Shown here one piece after another: positions 1 to 5,958 of a stretch of 10,524 bases of DNA. The stretch comes from Deltaproteobacteria bacterium (GTDB lineage: Bacteria > Myxococcota_A > UBA9160 > SMWR01), in NCBI GenBank assembly GCA_019313605.1, contig JAFDAW010000076.1:1-10524 (forward strand), written 5' to 3'. How positions within the stretch are numbered: the first letter of the stretch is position 1; every line of letters starts with the position of its first letter. Both the position numbers and the translations under genes were made by a program. Below the pieces are notes generated by a model. The model was not told the DNA's origin and searched no databases. It was given only the letters and a program-made list of their open reading frames with translations.

Positions 1-2063
1 AGCGTGTCGCCTCGCTTGAGCCTGTGCGTATCGGTGCCGGTCACCTCGTAGGCGTCGAAGAATTCTTCTTGCAGTGTGTGATGGTACTCGAGCCGTCGCT
101 GCTCGAAGGTGTCGCGCGAAACGGCCGAGAAATCGAGCTTGGTCACTCGGCCGATTCCGACCGGTGTTCCGTAGCTGATCCCGTTGAGCCGGCGCAGCCG
201 GCTGGTCGGGATCTCCAACCATTCCGCATAGTGACCCAACGTTTCGTCGGCCTGGACAGTGATGCGATCGTCATTCGAGATCGCGTAGTCCGACGGGTCC
301 GGCGCGGGAACGACTACCGAGGCAATTGCGGGCGCTTTGCTCGCGGGAGCTTCTGCGATCGCTTCCGCGCTCGAGATGCTCGCGATTTCGATCGGGTTCT
401 CCTCTTCGTCGTCCGCGGCGATCTCGATCGGCTTCGCATCTTCCGTGGGTGGCTTCGACTCGGCTTGTGCGATCGGTTTCGCCCCCATCGGTACTACCGC
501 CGCAACTTTCACTTCGGTTTTCGGCGTCGACTGCTGGACGCTCGCCTTCGCCGATACCTGTAGTCGCTGTCCGACGGAAATGTGGTGGCGATTTCGCAGC
601 CCGTTCATCGCGACCAGGCTCACCTCGCTCAGGCCGAAGCGCGCGGCAATCCGTGCGACTGTATCTCCGCGACGCACGTGGTAGACGCCATCGGCGGGTG
701 GTTCCGATCGGGCTACGGAGACGGGTGCGCGTGCACCCGGCGCATCGGGCAGAGCCAGTACCTGGCCGGCGCGAATTCGATGGCGGCTCTTCAGGTTGTT
801 GAGGGCGACCAGCTCGCGTTCCTTGACGTTGTACTTGCGCGCGATCTTCGAAAGAGAATCGCCCCGGCGCACCGTGTAGAGGCGGTCGCGATGCTGTTTG
901 GCAAAGCGCTGTGGGGCGGGGATGGAAGCGAGTGCGGCGTCGATCGGCTGTGTGAGCGCGTCGGCCGGAACCCGGAGCTCGAATCCCTGGGGCATGTACT
1001 TCGCGCCGTTCCAAACCGCGGGTCGCAACGAGCGGTTGTGTTCGCGCAAAATCTTGCCGTCGACACCCAGCGCTCGCTCGACCGCTTCTGCGGGCACGAA
1101 GTGATCCAGGGTGGCGATTTCGTACTGCACCGGCTGGAGCGGGGTCACGGGGCCGAAGTAACGCTCGGCGTTGCGGTCGACGTCGAGTGCCGCGAGGAAT
1201 TCGGTGTAGAAATTGCGAGATGCAAAGCCAAAGGTCCGGCTCTTGTACTTGGCGATGACCACCGAGATGTCATCGGTACCCAGCTTGGTCATCGCGCGTT
1301 TCATGCCGCCCACACCGTGGTTGTAGGCGGTAATCGCGAGCGGCCAGGAATCCAGCGTGTCGTAGTTCGCGCGCAACAGACGCGCCGCGCCGTCGCTCGC
1401 CGCGAAGGGGTCCATGCGCTCGTCGATCACGTTGTCGACGCGCAAGAAGAGCCGGCCCGTCGAGCGTGTGAACTGCCAGAGGCCCGCTGCGCCGACCCGT
1501 GAGTAGGCGGCCGGATTGTAGGAAGACTCGACGTGGGGCAGAGACTCGAGTTCCATCGGCACGCCGTGCGCGTGCAGTGATTTGCGGATGTGCGGCGCCC
1601 ACTGACCCGCACGCTCGAGGCCTTCGAGGAAGCGGTCCGCTTGCCCCAACTGGAATCGGATCCGCTTCGCGGCGCCCTTCAACGTGGCGTTCGAGACACC
1701 CTCGGGCCAGAGGGCCAGGACGCGCGTCTCCTCGGCGCTCAACCCGCTGCGTTTGCCCTTGCCGAGGTCGCGCAAGATCGTCGCGTAGCGTTTCTTGGCG
1801 CGCTCCACGTGGCGCTCTCGCGAGCGGCGGCTGAGCCCTTCCGGGAGCCGGATCACCTCGTAGACCACGTCCATGTGGGACGAGTCGTGGATCAGACCGC
1901 CCGCGCGATCGACCTCGCTGTAGATTCGCGTCCAGAAGCGGATCTGGGGTTCGATCCCGGCCGGGCGCGGAAAGTCGCCTGGGCGCGCACCGGCGTCGGA
2001 TGCGAGCAGGGCGATGGCGAGGAATGTCGAGAGAATCCGAAGCATAGATAGAGTTCGCATCAT
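1..2063 (-). CDS. MltD-like membrane-bound/periplasmic lytic transglycosylase with LysM repeats (3' end outside window)
   Basis: This enzyme likely cleaves the MurNAc-GlcNAc bond of peptidoglycan in the periplasm, leaving 1,6-anhydro ends. The visible part is 687 codons with no stop, so the C-terminus lies beyond the left edge. Residues 1-26 look like a signal peptide: arginines, the hydrophobic stretch ILSTFLAIALL, then an AGA cleavage-type site; no lipobox cysteine is seen. A GH23 SLT domain spans about residues 155-300, with LPHVESSYNP (catalytic Glu about 179), GAAGLWQFTRSTGR and AYNHGVGG as in MltD. LysM repeats follow at about 395-439 and 460-503. Then come an Ala/Glu/Pro-rich linker in which PIEIA occurs twice, a degenerate LysM at about 598-645, and the beginning of a fourth at about 671 (YEVTGTDTHRLKRGDT). 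The start is uncertain. Tandem ATGs at 2063 and 2060 and another ATG at 2045 all lack a clear Shine-Dalgarno sequence, and the frame stays open upstream to an ATG at 2134. It lies 112 nt behind ffh on the same strand. Confidence 0.9.
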   Translation of the reverse strand, partial: MMRTLSMLRILSTFLAIALLASDAGARPGDFPRPAGIEPQIRFWTRIYSEVDRAGGLIHDSSHMDVVYEVIRLPEGLSRRSRERHVERAKKRYATILRDLGKGKRSGLSAEETRVLALWPEGVSNATLKGAAKRIRFQLGQADRFLEGLERAGQWAPHIRKSLHAHGVPMELESLPHVESSYNPAAYSRVGAAGLWQFTRSTGRLFLRVDNVIDERMDPFAASDGAARLLRANYDTLDSWPLAITAYNHGVGGMKRAMTKLGTDDISVVIAKYKSRTFGFASRNFYTEFLAALDVDRNAERYFGPVTPLQPVQYEIATLDHFVPAEAVERALGVDGKILREHNRSLRPAVWNGAKYMPQGFELRVPADALTQPIDAALASIPAPQRFAKQHRDRLYTVRRGDSLSKIARKYNVKERELVALNNLKSRHRIRAGQVLALPDAPGARAPVSVARSEPPADGVYHVRRGDTVARIAARFGLSEVSLVAMNGLRNRHHISVGQRLQVSAKASVQQSTPKTEVKVAAVVPMGAKPIAQAESKPPTEDAKPIEIAADDEEENPIEIASISSAEAIAEAPASKAPAIASVVVPAPDPSDYAISNDDRITVQADETLGHYAEWLEIPTSRLRRLNGISYGTPVGIGRVTKLDFSAVSRDTFEQRRLEYHHTLQEEFFDAYEVTGTDTHRLKRGDT

Positions 2064-2114
2064 GGGTGAGGAGCAGATCGGCACGTCCACGAGCAAACTT
2101 GCGAACAGGATGAA

Positions 2115-2147
2115 TGCCCCCCCGGGGCAGTCATCAGCCCCCCCAAC
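2115..2147. repeat. Paired 7-C tracts around a small GGGGC/GCCCC hairpin in the ffh-transglycosylase gap
   Basis: The 112-nt gap between ffh and the transglycosylase contains two runs of seven C (2117-2123 and 2138-2144). Between them GGGGC (2124-2128) can pair with GCCCC (2137-2141) across an 8-nt loop. No T-rich tail follows on either strand, so a classic intrinsic terminator is not supported. Read on the minus strand the tracts are G-runs ahead of the transglycosylase start. They could be leader structure or chance in a GC-rich gap; no promoter or other gene is evident in the gap. Confidence 0.4.
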
Positions 2148-2175
2148 ACTCATCTTAGCGCCTGTCTGGCGGGGG

Positions 2176-3672
2176 TCAGCGCCGCCGATTCTTGCGCCGC
2201 GCCTTGCGGGCCTGCTTGCGTTTGCCCTTCTGGTGCCCGCGCGATCCCGAGGCTTCGCGCCGCGCCTTGCCGGGCTTGCCGCCGGCCCCCGCGAGCAGTG
2301 CCGTTGGGTCCATCCCCCCCGCGCCCGCCATCTTCCCGAAGCCCGGAATCTTCCCCAGCATTCCGCCGCTTCCGAGTTGCGACATCATCTGGCGCATCTG
2401 GGTGAAGCGCCCGAGCAGCTCACGGACGTCCTTCGAGCGCCGCCCGCTTCCGCGTGCGATCCGCGACATCCGGCTCTTGCCGATGATATCGGGCTTGGAG
2501 CGCTCCGCGGGCGTCATGCTTTGGATCAGGGCCTCGACGCGCTTGAGTTCGCGCTCGTCGACCTGTTCTGCGATCGAGCCGAACATCGGCAGCTTGGCGA
2601 AGACATCTCGCAGCGGGCCCATCTTCTGGATCGTCCGAAGCTGCTTGAGCAGATCGTCGAGGCCAAATTTGCCGCGCAGCAATCGCTCGGCGTCTTGTTC
2701 TGCCTCTTTTTCGTCGACGACCTCTTCGAAGTCCTTGACCAGGCCGACGACGTCCCCCATCCCAAGGATTCGCGAGGCGAGTCCTTCGGGGCGGAAGGCC
2801 TCCAATCGGTCTAGAGACTCTCCGGTTCCGAGAAATTTGATCGGGACGCCGGTGACCGCTTTGATGGCGAGTGCCGCGCCGCCCCGGGCATCTCCGTCGA
2901 GTTTGGTGAGCACAAGGCCGTCGACGGCGAGCTGCTCGCCAAAGGCGCGGGCGGTATTGACGGCGTCCCGGCCCATCAGCGCGTCGCAGACCAGCAGCGT
3001 GTTGGCGGGTGACGTCTCGCTCGTGATCTCGGCGAGTTCCTCCATCAGCTCGGCGTCGATCGCCAACCGGCCCGCGGTGTCGTAGATGATCGCATCGAAG
3101 CCCTCGGCGACGGCGCGCTGTTTGGCGCGGGCGCAGATCGAGGCCGGGCGTTCGGCCTCATCGCCGACGAAGACATCGACGTCGATCTGGCCGCCGAGTT
3201 GCTGCAGCTGGAGGACCGCGGCGGGTCGGTAGATGTCGGCGGCGACCAGCAGCGGCCTGCGATTCTGCTTTTGCAGGTGGCGCGCCAGCTTGGCGGCGAC
3301 GGTGGTCTTGCCCACACCCTGCAGTCCGACGAGCATTAGCGAGGTCACGCCCTTCGCCTGCGAGAGCGCGGAGTCGACCGGGCCCATCAGGTCGATCAAC
3401 TCTTCTTCGCAGATCTTGATGAAGTGCTGACCGGGCGTGACGCGGACCATCTTGCCGGACGCGTCGCGCACCCGCGTGGCGACTTTTTCGCCGAGCGCGC
3501 GCTCCTTGACCCGGGCCAGGAAGTCCCGGGCGACGGTGAGATCGACGTCCGCCTCAAGCAGCGAGGTGCGGACATCGCGCAGCGATTGGTCGATATTCTC
3601 TTCGCTGAGCTCGCGAACGCCGCTGAGTTTTTCGCGAGCGGAAGTGAAGCCTTTGGTCAGGGTTTCGAGCAC
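2176..3672 (-). CDS. ffh: Signal recognition particle protein Ffh (SRP54 GTPase)
   Basis: Ffh binds 4.5S RNA and hydrophobic signal sequences on ribosomes and hands nascent chains to FtsY at the membrane. The 498-residue protein is near the usual length plus a tail. The N domain is about residues 1-95. The G domain shows GLQGVGKTT (116-124), DIYRPAA (146-152), DTAGR (198-202) and TKLDGDARGG (256-265). The methionine-rich M domain is about 325-455, with SMTPAER and the RNA-binding SRMSRIARGSG segment (400-410). The tail after residue 465 is very basic: 17 of the last 33 residues are Lys or Arg. I choose GTG at 3672: VLETLTKGF is where Ffh proteins begin, and a GGAG motif lies 5 nt upstream. 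The frame continues 26 codons further to an ATG at 3750, but that stretch does not look like Ffh. The transglycosylase gene follows on the same strand, rather than the rpsP often found behind ffh. Confidence 0.97.
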   Translation of the reverse strand: MLETLTKGFTSAREKLSGVRELSEENIDQSLRDVRTSLLEADVDLTVARDFLARVKERALGEKVATRVRDASGKMVRVTPGQHFIKICEEELIDLMGPVDSALSQAKGVTSLMLVGLQGVGKTTVAAKLARHLQKQNRRPLLVAADIYRPAAVLQLQQLGGQIDVDVFVGDEAERPASICARAKQRAVAEGFDAIIYDTAGRLAIDAELMEELAEITSETSPANTLLVCDALMGRDAVNTARAFGEQLAVDGLVLTKLDGDARGGAALAIKAVTGVPIKFLGTGESLDRLEAFRPEGLASRILGMGDVVGLVKDFEEVVDEKEAEQDAERLLRGKFGLDDLLKQLRTIQKMGPLRDVFAKLPMFGSIAEQVDERELKRVEALIQSMTPAERSKPDIIGKSRMSRIARGSGRRSKDVRELLGRFTQMRQMMSQLGSGGMLGKIPGFGKMAGAGGMDPTALLAGAGGKPGKARREASGSRGHQKGKRKQARKARRKNRRR

Positions 3673-3677
3673 GGATT

Positions 3678-3681
3678 CTCC
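3678..3681 (-). promoter_or_regulatory. Ribosome binding site deciding the ffh GTG start
   Basis: On the minus strand TTGGAG is followed by AATCC and GTG, so GGAG sits 5 nt before the start codon. This spacing supports GTG at 3672 over the upstream in-frame ATG at 3750. Confidence 0.7.
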
Positions 3682-3734
3682 AAGAAGGCGCGGAGAATAG
3701 CGGATGCTCGGAAGTTCGAATCGGCCGCTTGCCG

Positions 3735-3765
3735 GACGGCGTGTCCCCATGCACCATGGGCCGTC
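3735..3765. repeat. Two-part dyad (GACGG/CCGTC enclosing CCCATG/CATGGG) in the divergent region
   Basis: CCCATG (3746-3751) and CATGGG (3755-3760) form a perfect 6-bp inverted repeat around CAC. Outside it, GACGG (3735-3739) pairs with CCGTC (3761-3765), leaving a six-base bulge on the left arm. The element is between the divergent starts of ffh and the biotin carrier gene. It could be an operator or a leader-RNA hairpin. The symmetry is seen directly; the function is inferred. Confidence 0.5.
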
Positions 3766-3776
3766 TCAGGGTTGGG

Positions 3777-3797
3777 TTTCGACCCGCCGAGTCGAAA
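3777..3797. repeat. Perfect 7-bp inverted repeat TTTCGAC/GTCGAAA
   Basis: TTTCGAC (3777-3783) is matched by GTCGAAA (3791-3797) across a 7-nt loop, 66 nt before the biotin carrier start. Its size fits a regulator binding site or a leader hairpin. No T-run follows it, so it is not a standard terminator. Confidence 0.5.
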
Positions 3798-3815
3798 GCG
3801 AGGCGAGCAGCAGCG

Positions 3816-3844
3816 GGGGCTGGCTTGCCATATCGAGAAGCCCC
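3816..3844. repeat. GGGGCT/AGCCCC inverted repeat before the biotin carrier gene
   Basis: GGGGCT (3816-3821) can pair with AGCCCC (3839-3844) across a 17-nt loop. It ends 18 nt before the ATG at 3863, just upstream of the GGAG-type ribosome binding site (3849-3852). If it forms in RNA it would place the initiation region immediately downstream of a stem. A 6-bp stem with this loop is weak evidence in GC-rich DNA. Confidence 0.3.
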
Positions 3845-3862
3845 GATCGGAGTGAGAAACAG

Positions 3863-4078
3863 ATGGCGACTGAGGTGGAAGCCCTGATTGCGGGGACGAT
3901 GTGGAAGGTCGAGAAGGCGGTCGGCGACGCAGTCGAGGCCTTCGACGTCATCATGATCCTCGAATCCATGAAGATGGAGATCCCCGTAGAAGCGCCGTGT
4001 GCTGGAACGATCAAGGAGATTCGGGTTCAGGAGGGCGATGCTATCGAAGAGGGCCAGGTCCTCGCCCTGATCGAGTGA
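3863..4078 (+). CDS. Free-standing biotin carrier (biotinyl/lipoyl attachment) protein, 71 aa
   Basis: This is a single biotinyl/lipoyl domain and nothing else. It probably carries biotin between the biotin carboxylase and carboxyltransferase parts of an acyl-CoA (acetyl-, propionyl- or similar) carboxylase in the cytoplasm. The attachment motif ESMKMEIPVEAP is clear, with the modifiable lysine at about residue 37. The flanking sequences AGTMWKVEKAVGDAVE and AGTIKEIRVQEGDAIEEGQ give the quasi-symmetrical hammerhead fold. MKM rather than DKA favours biotin over lipoate. The start at 3863 matches the usual length of these small proteins and has GGAGTGAG upstream. The frame is open back to an ATG at 3704, but that Ser/Arg-rich stretch looks non-coding. 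No carboxylase or carboxyltransferase subunit is in the window, so the partner enzyme is unknown. The GNAT gene begins 4 nt after its stop. Confidence 0.9.
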   Translation: MATEVEALIAGTMWKVEKAVGDAVEAFDVIMILESMKMEIPVEAPCAGTIKEIRVQEGDAIEEGQVLALIE

Positions 4079-4082
4079 GGCG

Positions 4083-4934
4083 ATGGCCGCAGCCCTAGAG
4101 CCCCGCCTGCTCGGACTCGCAGACCGCGAGGCGGCGGTGCGGTATCTGTCCCGCGATGCGGTCGCCAATCTGTTCTTGTTGGATCTGGCGGCGAATCTCG
4201 GCGGGCGGTCGGTTCCAGGCGAAGCTCGGACGGAGATCGTCGCGGTCTGGCAGAATGGCGAAATCGTCGGGATGGCCGGTCTTCACCCGACCGTGATCCT
4301 CGACGCCCATGCGGACAAAGAAGCCATCGAAGCCGTCATCCCCTACCTGAAGCGAATCAAGGTCGGATTGGTGAAGAGCCTCGTGCCGGCGGCCGATCTG
4401 CTTTGGGAGCAGCTCTCCGCGCGGCGCTCCCGCCGCGTGCTCGTCGACCGAATCGAAATCGCCTACGCGCTCAACGAGGGAGATTGGAAACCCATCGAAC
4501 CGGCCGCAGCGGAATCCGTGCGGCATGCGCGGGATGGCGATCTGGACGACCTGGTCGTCGCCGCCCGCGAGAGCCTTCGCGAGGAAGACCGCCCCGATCC
4601 GTTCGTGGGCGACGCCGAGGGATTCCGGCGCTGGGTTCGCGGCCGGGTCGCTCGGGCTCGTGTCGTCGAAATCGATGGCCGCGTCGTGATGGTGGGCTAC
4701 GCGGATGTGCAGCGCCCGGAAGGCTGGCTCCTCCAGGGGATCTACACCTGGCCCGACTGCCGGCAGCGCGGGCTCGCTTCCTTCGGGGTGTCGGAATTGT
4801 GTCGCGAGGCGTTTCGCGCGGGTGCCGACCACGTCCAACTCGCCGTAGTCGAAGGAAACGTCGCCGCACAACGCCTTTACGAGAGTTTGGGTTTCACACC
4901 CTTTGCGAAGCTGCGCACGATCCTGTTCACCTGA
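4083..4934 (+). CDS. GNAT-family N-acetyltransferase, two-domain
   Basis: A predicted acetyl-CoA-dependent acetyltransferase of 283 residues; the substrate cannot be told from sequence. The C-terminal half (about 140-283) is a typical GNAT domain. It has an acetyl-CoA-binding motif A, GIYTWPDCRQRGLASFGV (219-236, with the Q/RxxGxA pattern), and a motif B, EGNVAAQRLYESLGF (257-271, with the conserved Asn, Tyr and GF). The N-terminal half (about 10-130) includes EIVAVWQNGEIVGMAGL, which resembles a GNAT central strand but lacks a clear RxxGxG/A loop. It may be a degenerate second GNAT domain or an accessory domain like those in DUF4081-type acetyltransferases. The ATG lies 4 nt after the biotin carrier stop, and GAGTGAGG over that stop can serve as ribosome binding site. 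The two genes are therefore very probably cotranscribed and perhaps translationally coupled. Confidence 0.85.
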   Translation: MAAALEPRLLGLADREAAVRYLSRDAVANLFLLDLAANLGGRSVPGEARTEIVAVWQNGEIVGMAGLHPTVILDAHADKEAIEAVIPYLKRIKVGLVKSLVPAADLLWEQLSARRSRRVLVDRIEIAYALNEGDWKPIEPAAAESVRHARDGDLDDLVVAARESLREEDRPDPFVGDAEGFRRWVRGRVARARVVEIDGRVVMVGYADVQRPEGWLLQGIYTWPDCRQRGLASFGVSELCREAFRAGADHVQLAVVEGNVAAQRLYESLGFTPFAKLRTILFT

Positions 4935-4956
4935 GGCTCGGCGGCATGCTAATAAT
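4926..4956 (+). promoter_or_regulatory. Possible promoter for the short-chain dehydrogenase gene
   Basis: In the 72-nt gap after the GNAT gene, AATAAT (4951-4956) is a 5-of-6 match to a sigma70 -10 box and stands out in GC-rich DNA. A weak -35 candidate, TTCACC (4926-4931), lies 19 nt upstream. The spacing and -35 match are poor, so this is tentative. Confidence 0.3.
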
Positions 4957-4992
4957 GGGGTTGTTCGCCTTTCGAGTGCTGACGGAGCAAAT

Positions 4993-4998
4993 GAGGAG
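4993..4998 (+). promoter_or_regulatory. Strong ribosome binding site of the dehydrogenase gene
   Basis: GAGGAG sits 8 nt before the ATG at 5007. It is the best Shine-Dalgarno match in the window, suggesting efficient translation of the dehydrogenase and fixing its start. Confidence 0.75.
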
Positions 4999-5006
4999 AT
5001 CCCCCA

Positions 5007-5870
5007 ATGGCGTTGCTTGATGGGAAGGTTGCGATCGTCACAGGCAGTGGCGGTGGCATCGGGCGCGAGCACGCGCTCGCCCTGGCGAAGGAAGGTGCAG
5101 CCGTGGTCGTCAACGATCTCGGTGGAGCCCGCGATGGAACCGGTGCCAGTCAAAACATGGCCGACCAGGTCGTCGCGGAGATCAAGGCTGCGGGCGGTGA
5201 GGCCGTCGCCAATTACGACACGGTTGCGACTGTCGACGGAGCAAACAACATCGTCAAGACCGCGCTGAGCGCATTCGACAAGTTGGACATCGTGGTCAAC
5301 AACGCCGGCATCCTTCGCGACAAGAGCTTCGCCAAGATGGATGAAGACATGTGGGATATCGTGGTCGAGGTTCATCTCCGGGGAACCTATTGCGTCACCC
5401 ACGCCGCTTACAATCAGATGAAGGATCGAGGCGAGGGTGGCGTCATCATCAACACTTCGTCGACGTCGGGCTTGGATGGCAATTTTGGCCAATGCAACTA
5501 CGGAGCCGCCAAGGCGGGAATTGCGGGTCTCACGCGTTGCCTCGCCATCGAGGGGAAGAAGTACGGCATCCGCACATTCATCCTCGCGCCGATGGCGCTC
5601 ACGCGCATGACCGCCGACCTGCCGATTCTTGGTGACGAGAAAATAAAGGCTCGGATGACGCCGGCGGTGATTTCTCCGCTGGTGACCTACCTCGCGAGCG
5701 ACCTCTCCAAGGACCAGACGGGCAAGACCTTCTTTGTCGGTGGGGGGCGAATCGCCGAGATGAAGGTCGTGACCTGCGACGGGATTACCAAGGAAGAAGA
5801 AGGTGGATTGTGGACCCCCGCGGAGATCGCTTCGAAAATGCTCCCCGGGGAGATCCTGATAGCCGAGTGA
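5007..5870 (+). CDS. Short-chain dehydrogenase/reductase, 3-hydroxyacyl-CoA dehydrogenase (MFE-2) type
   Basis: A cytoplasmic NAD(P)-dependent oxidoreductase of 287 residues. The cofactor loop TGSGGGIG is at 12-19. The acidic residue in VVVNDLGG (Asp 37), at the end of the second strand, favours NAD. NNAG is at 98-101. The catalytic set is Ser 152 (in INTSSTSG), Tyr 165 and Lys 169 (YGAAK). The NDLGG segment, the insert ARDGTGASQNMADQVV and the NYDTVA block closely resemble the dehydrogenase domain of multifunctional enzyme type 2. An acyl-CoA or similar beta-hydroxy substrate is therefore likely, in fatty-acid or steroid side-chain oxidation. It is longer than a minimal 250-residue SDR: about 40 residues after the core (from about 245) carry WTPAEIASKMLP, as in MFE-2-like proteins. 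No hydratase or SCP2 domain is fused. It has its own strong ribosome binding site and a possible promoter. The exact substrate is unknown. Confidence 0.9.
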   Translation: MALLDGKVAIVTGSGGGIGREHALALAKEGAAVVVNDLGGARDGTGASQNMADQVVAEIKAAGGEAVANYDTVATVDGANNIVKTALSAFDKLDIVVNNAGILRDKSFAKMDEDMWDIVVEVHLRGTYCVTHAAYNQMKDRGEGGVIINTSSTSGLDGNFGQCNYGAAKAGIAGLTRCLAIEGKKYGIRTFILAPMALTRMTADLPILGDEKIKARMTPAVISPLVTYLASDLSKDQTGKTFFVGGGRIAEMKVVTCDGITKEEEGGLWTPAEIASKMLPGEILIAE

Positions 5871-5958
5871 GGGTGCGCGAGGAAAATCCCGCGGGCTCCA
5901 GCTGGGCAAATGCGATTTATTGCCGCGCGCCGCTGGCGGTGTTATTCCTGGTCTGATC
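5871..5958. other. 88-nt gap between dehydrogenase and plsB
   Basis: The gap contains the palindromes CCCGCGGG (5889-5896) and CCAGCTGG (5898-5905) and an AT-richer patch GATTTATTG around 5914-5922. No T-tailed hairpin and no convincing promoter are visible. Whether plsB has its own promoter here is undecided. Confidence 0.3.

Noticed and set aside
354..362. GCGATCGC octamer and frequent GATCG words as a possible HIP1-like repeat
   Set aside because: These are scattered inside coding frames and explained by Asp/Ile/Arg codon use in GC-rich genes; there is no regular spacing or intergenic clustering.
582..1502. A 306-codon plus-strand open frame inside the transglycosylase gene
   Set aside because: The minus-strand frame encodes SLT and LysM domains across this stretch; the plus-strand translation resembles no family I know.
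3704..3862. An N-terminal extension of the biotin carrier protein from ATG 3704
   Set aside because: The added 53 residues are Ser/Arg/Gly-rich without any motif, they coincide with inverted repeats, and the protein from 3863 has the standard size and a ribosome binding site.
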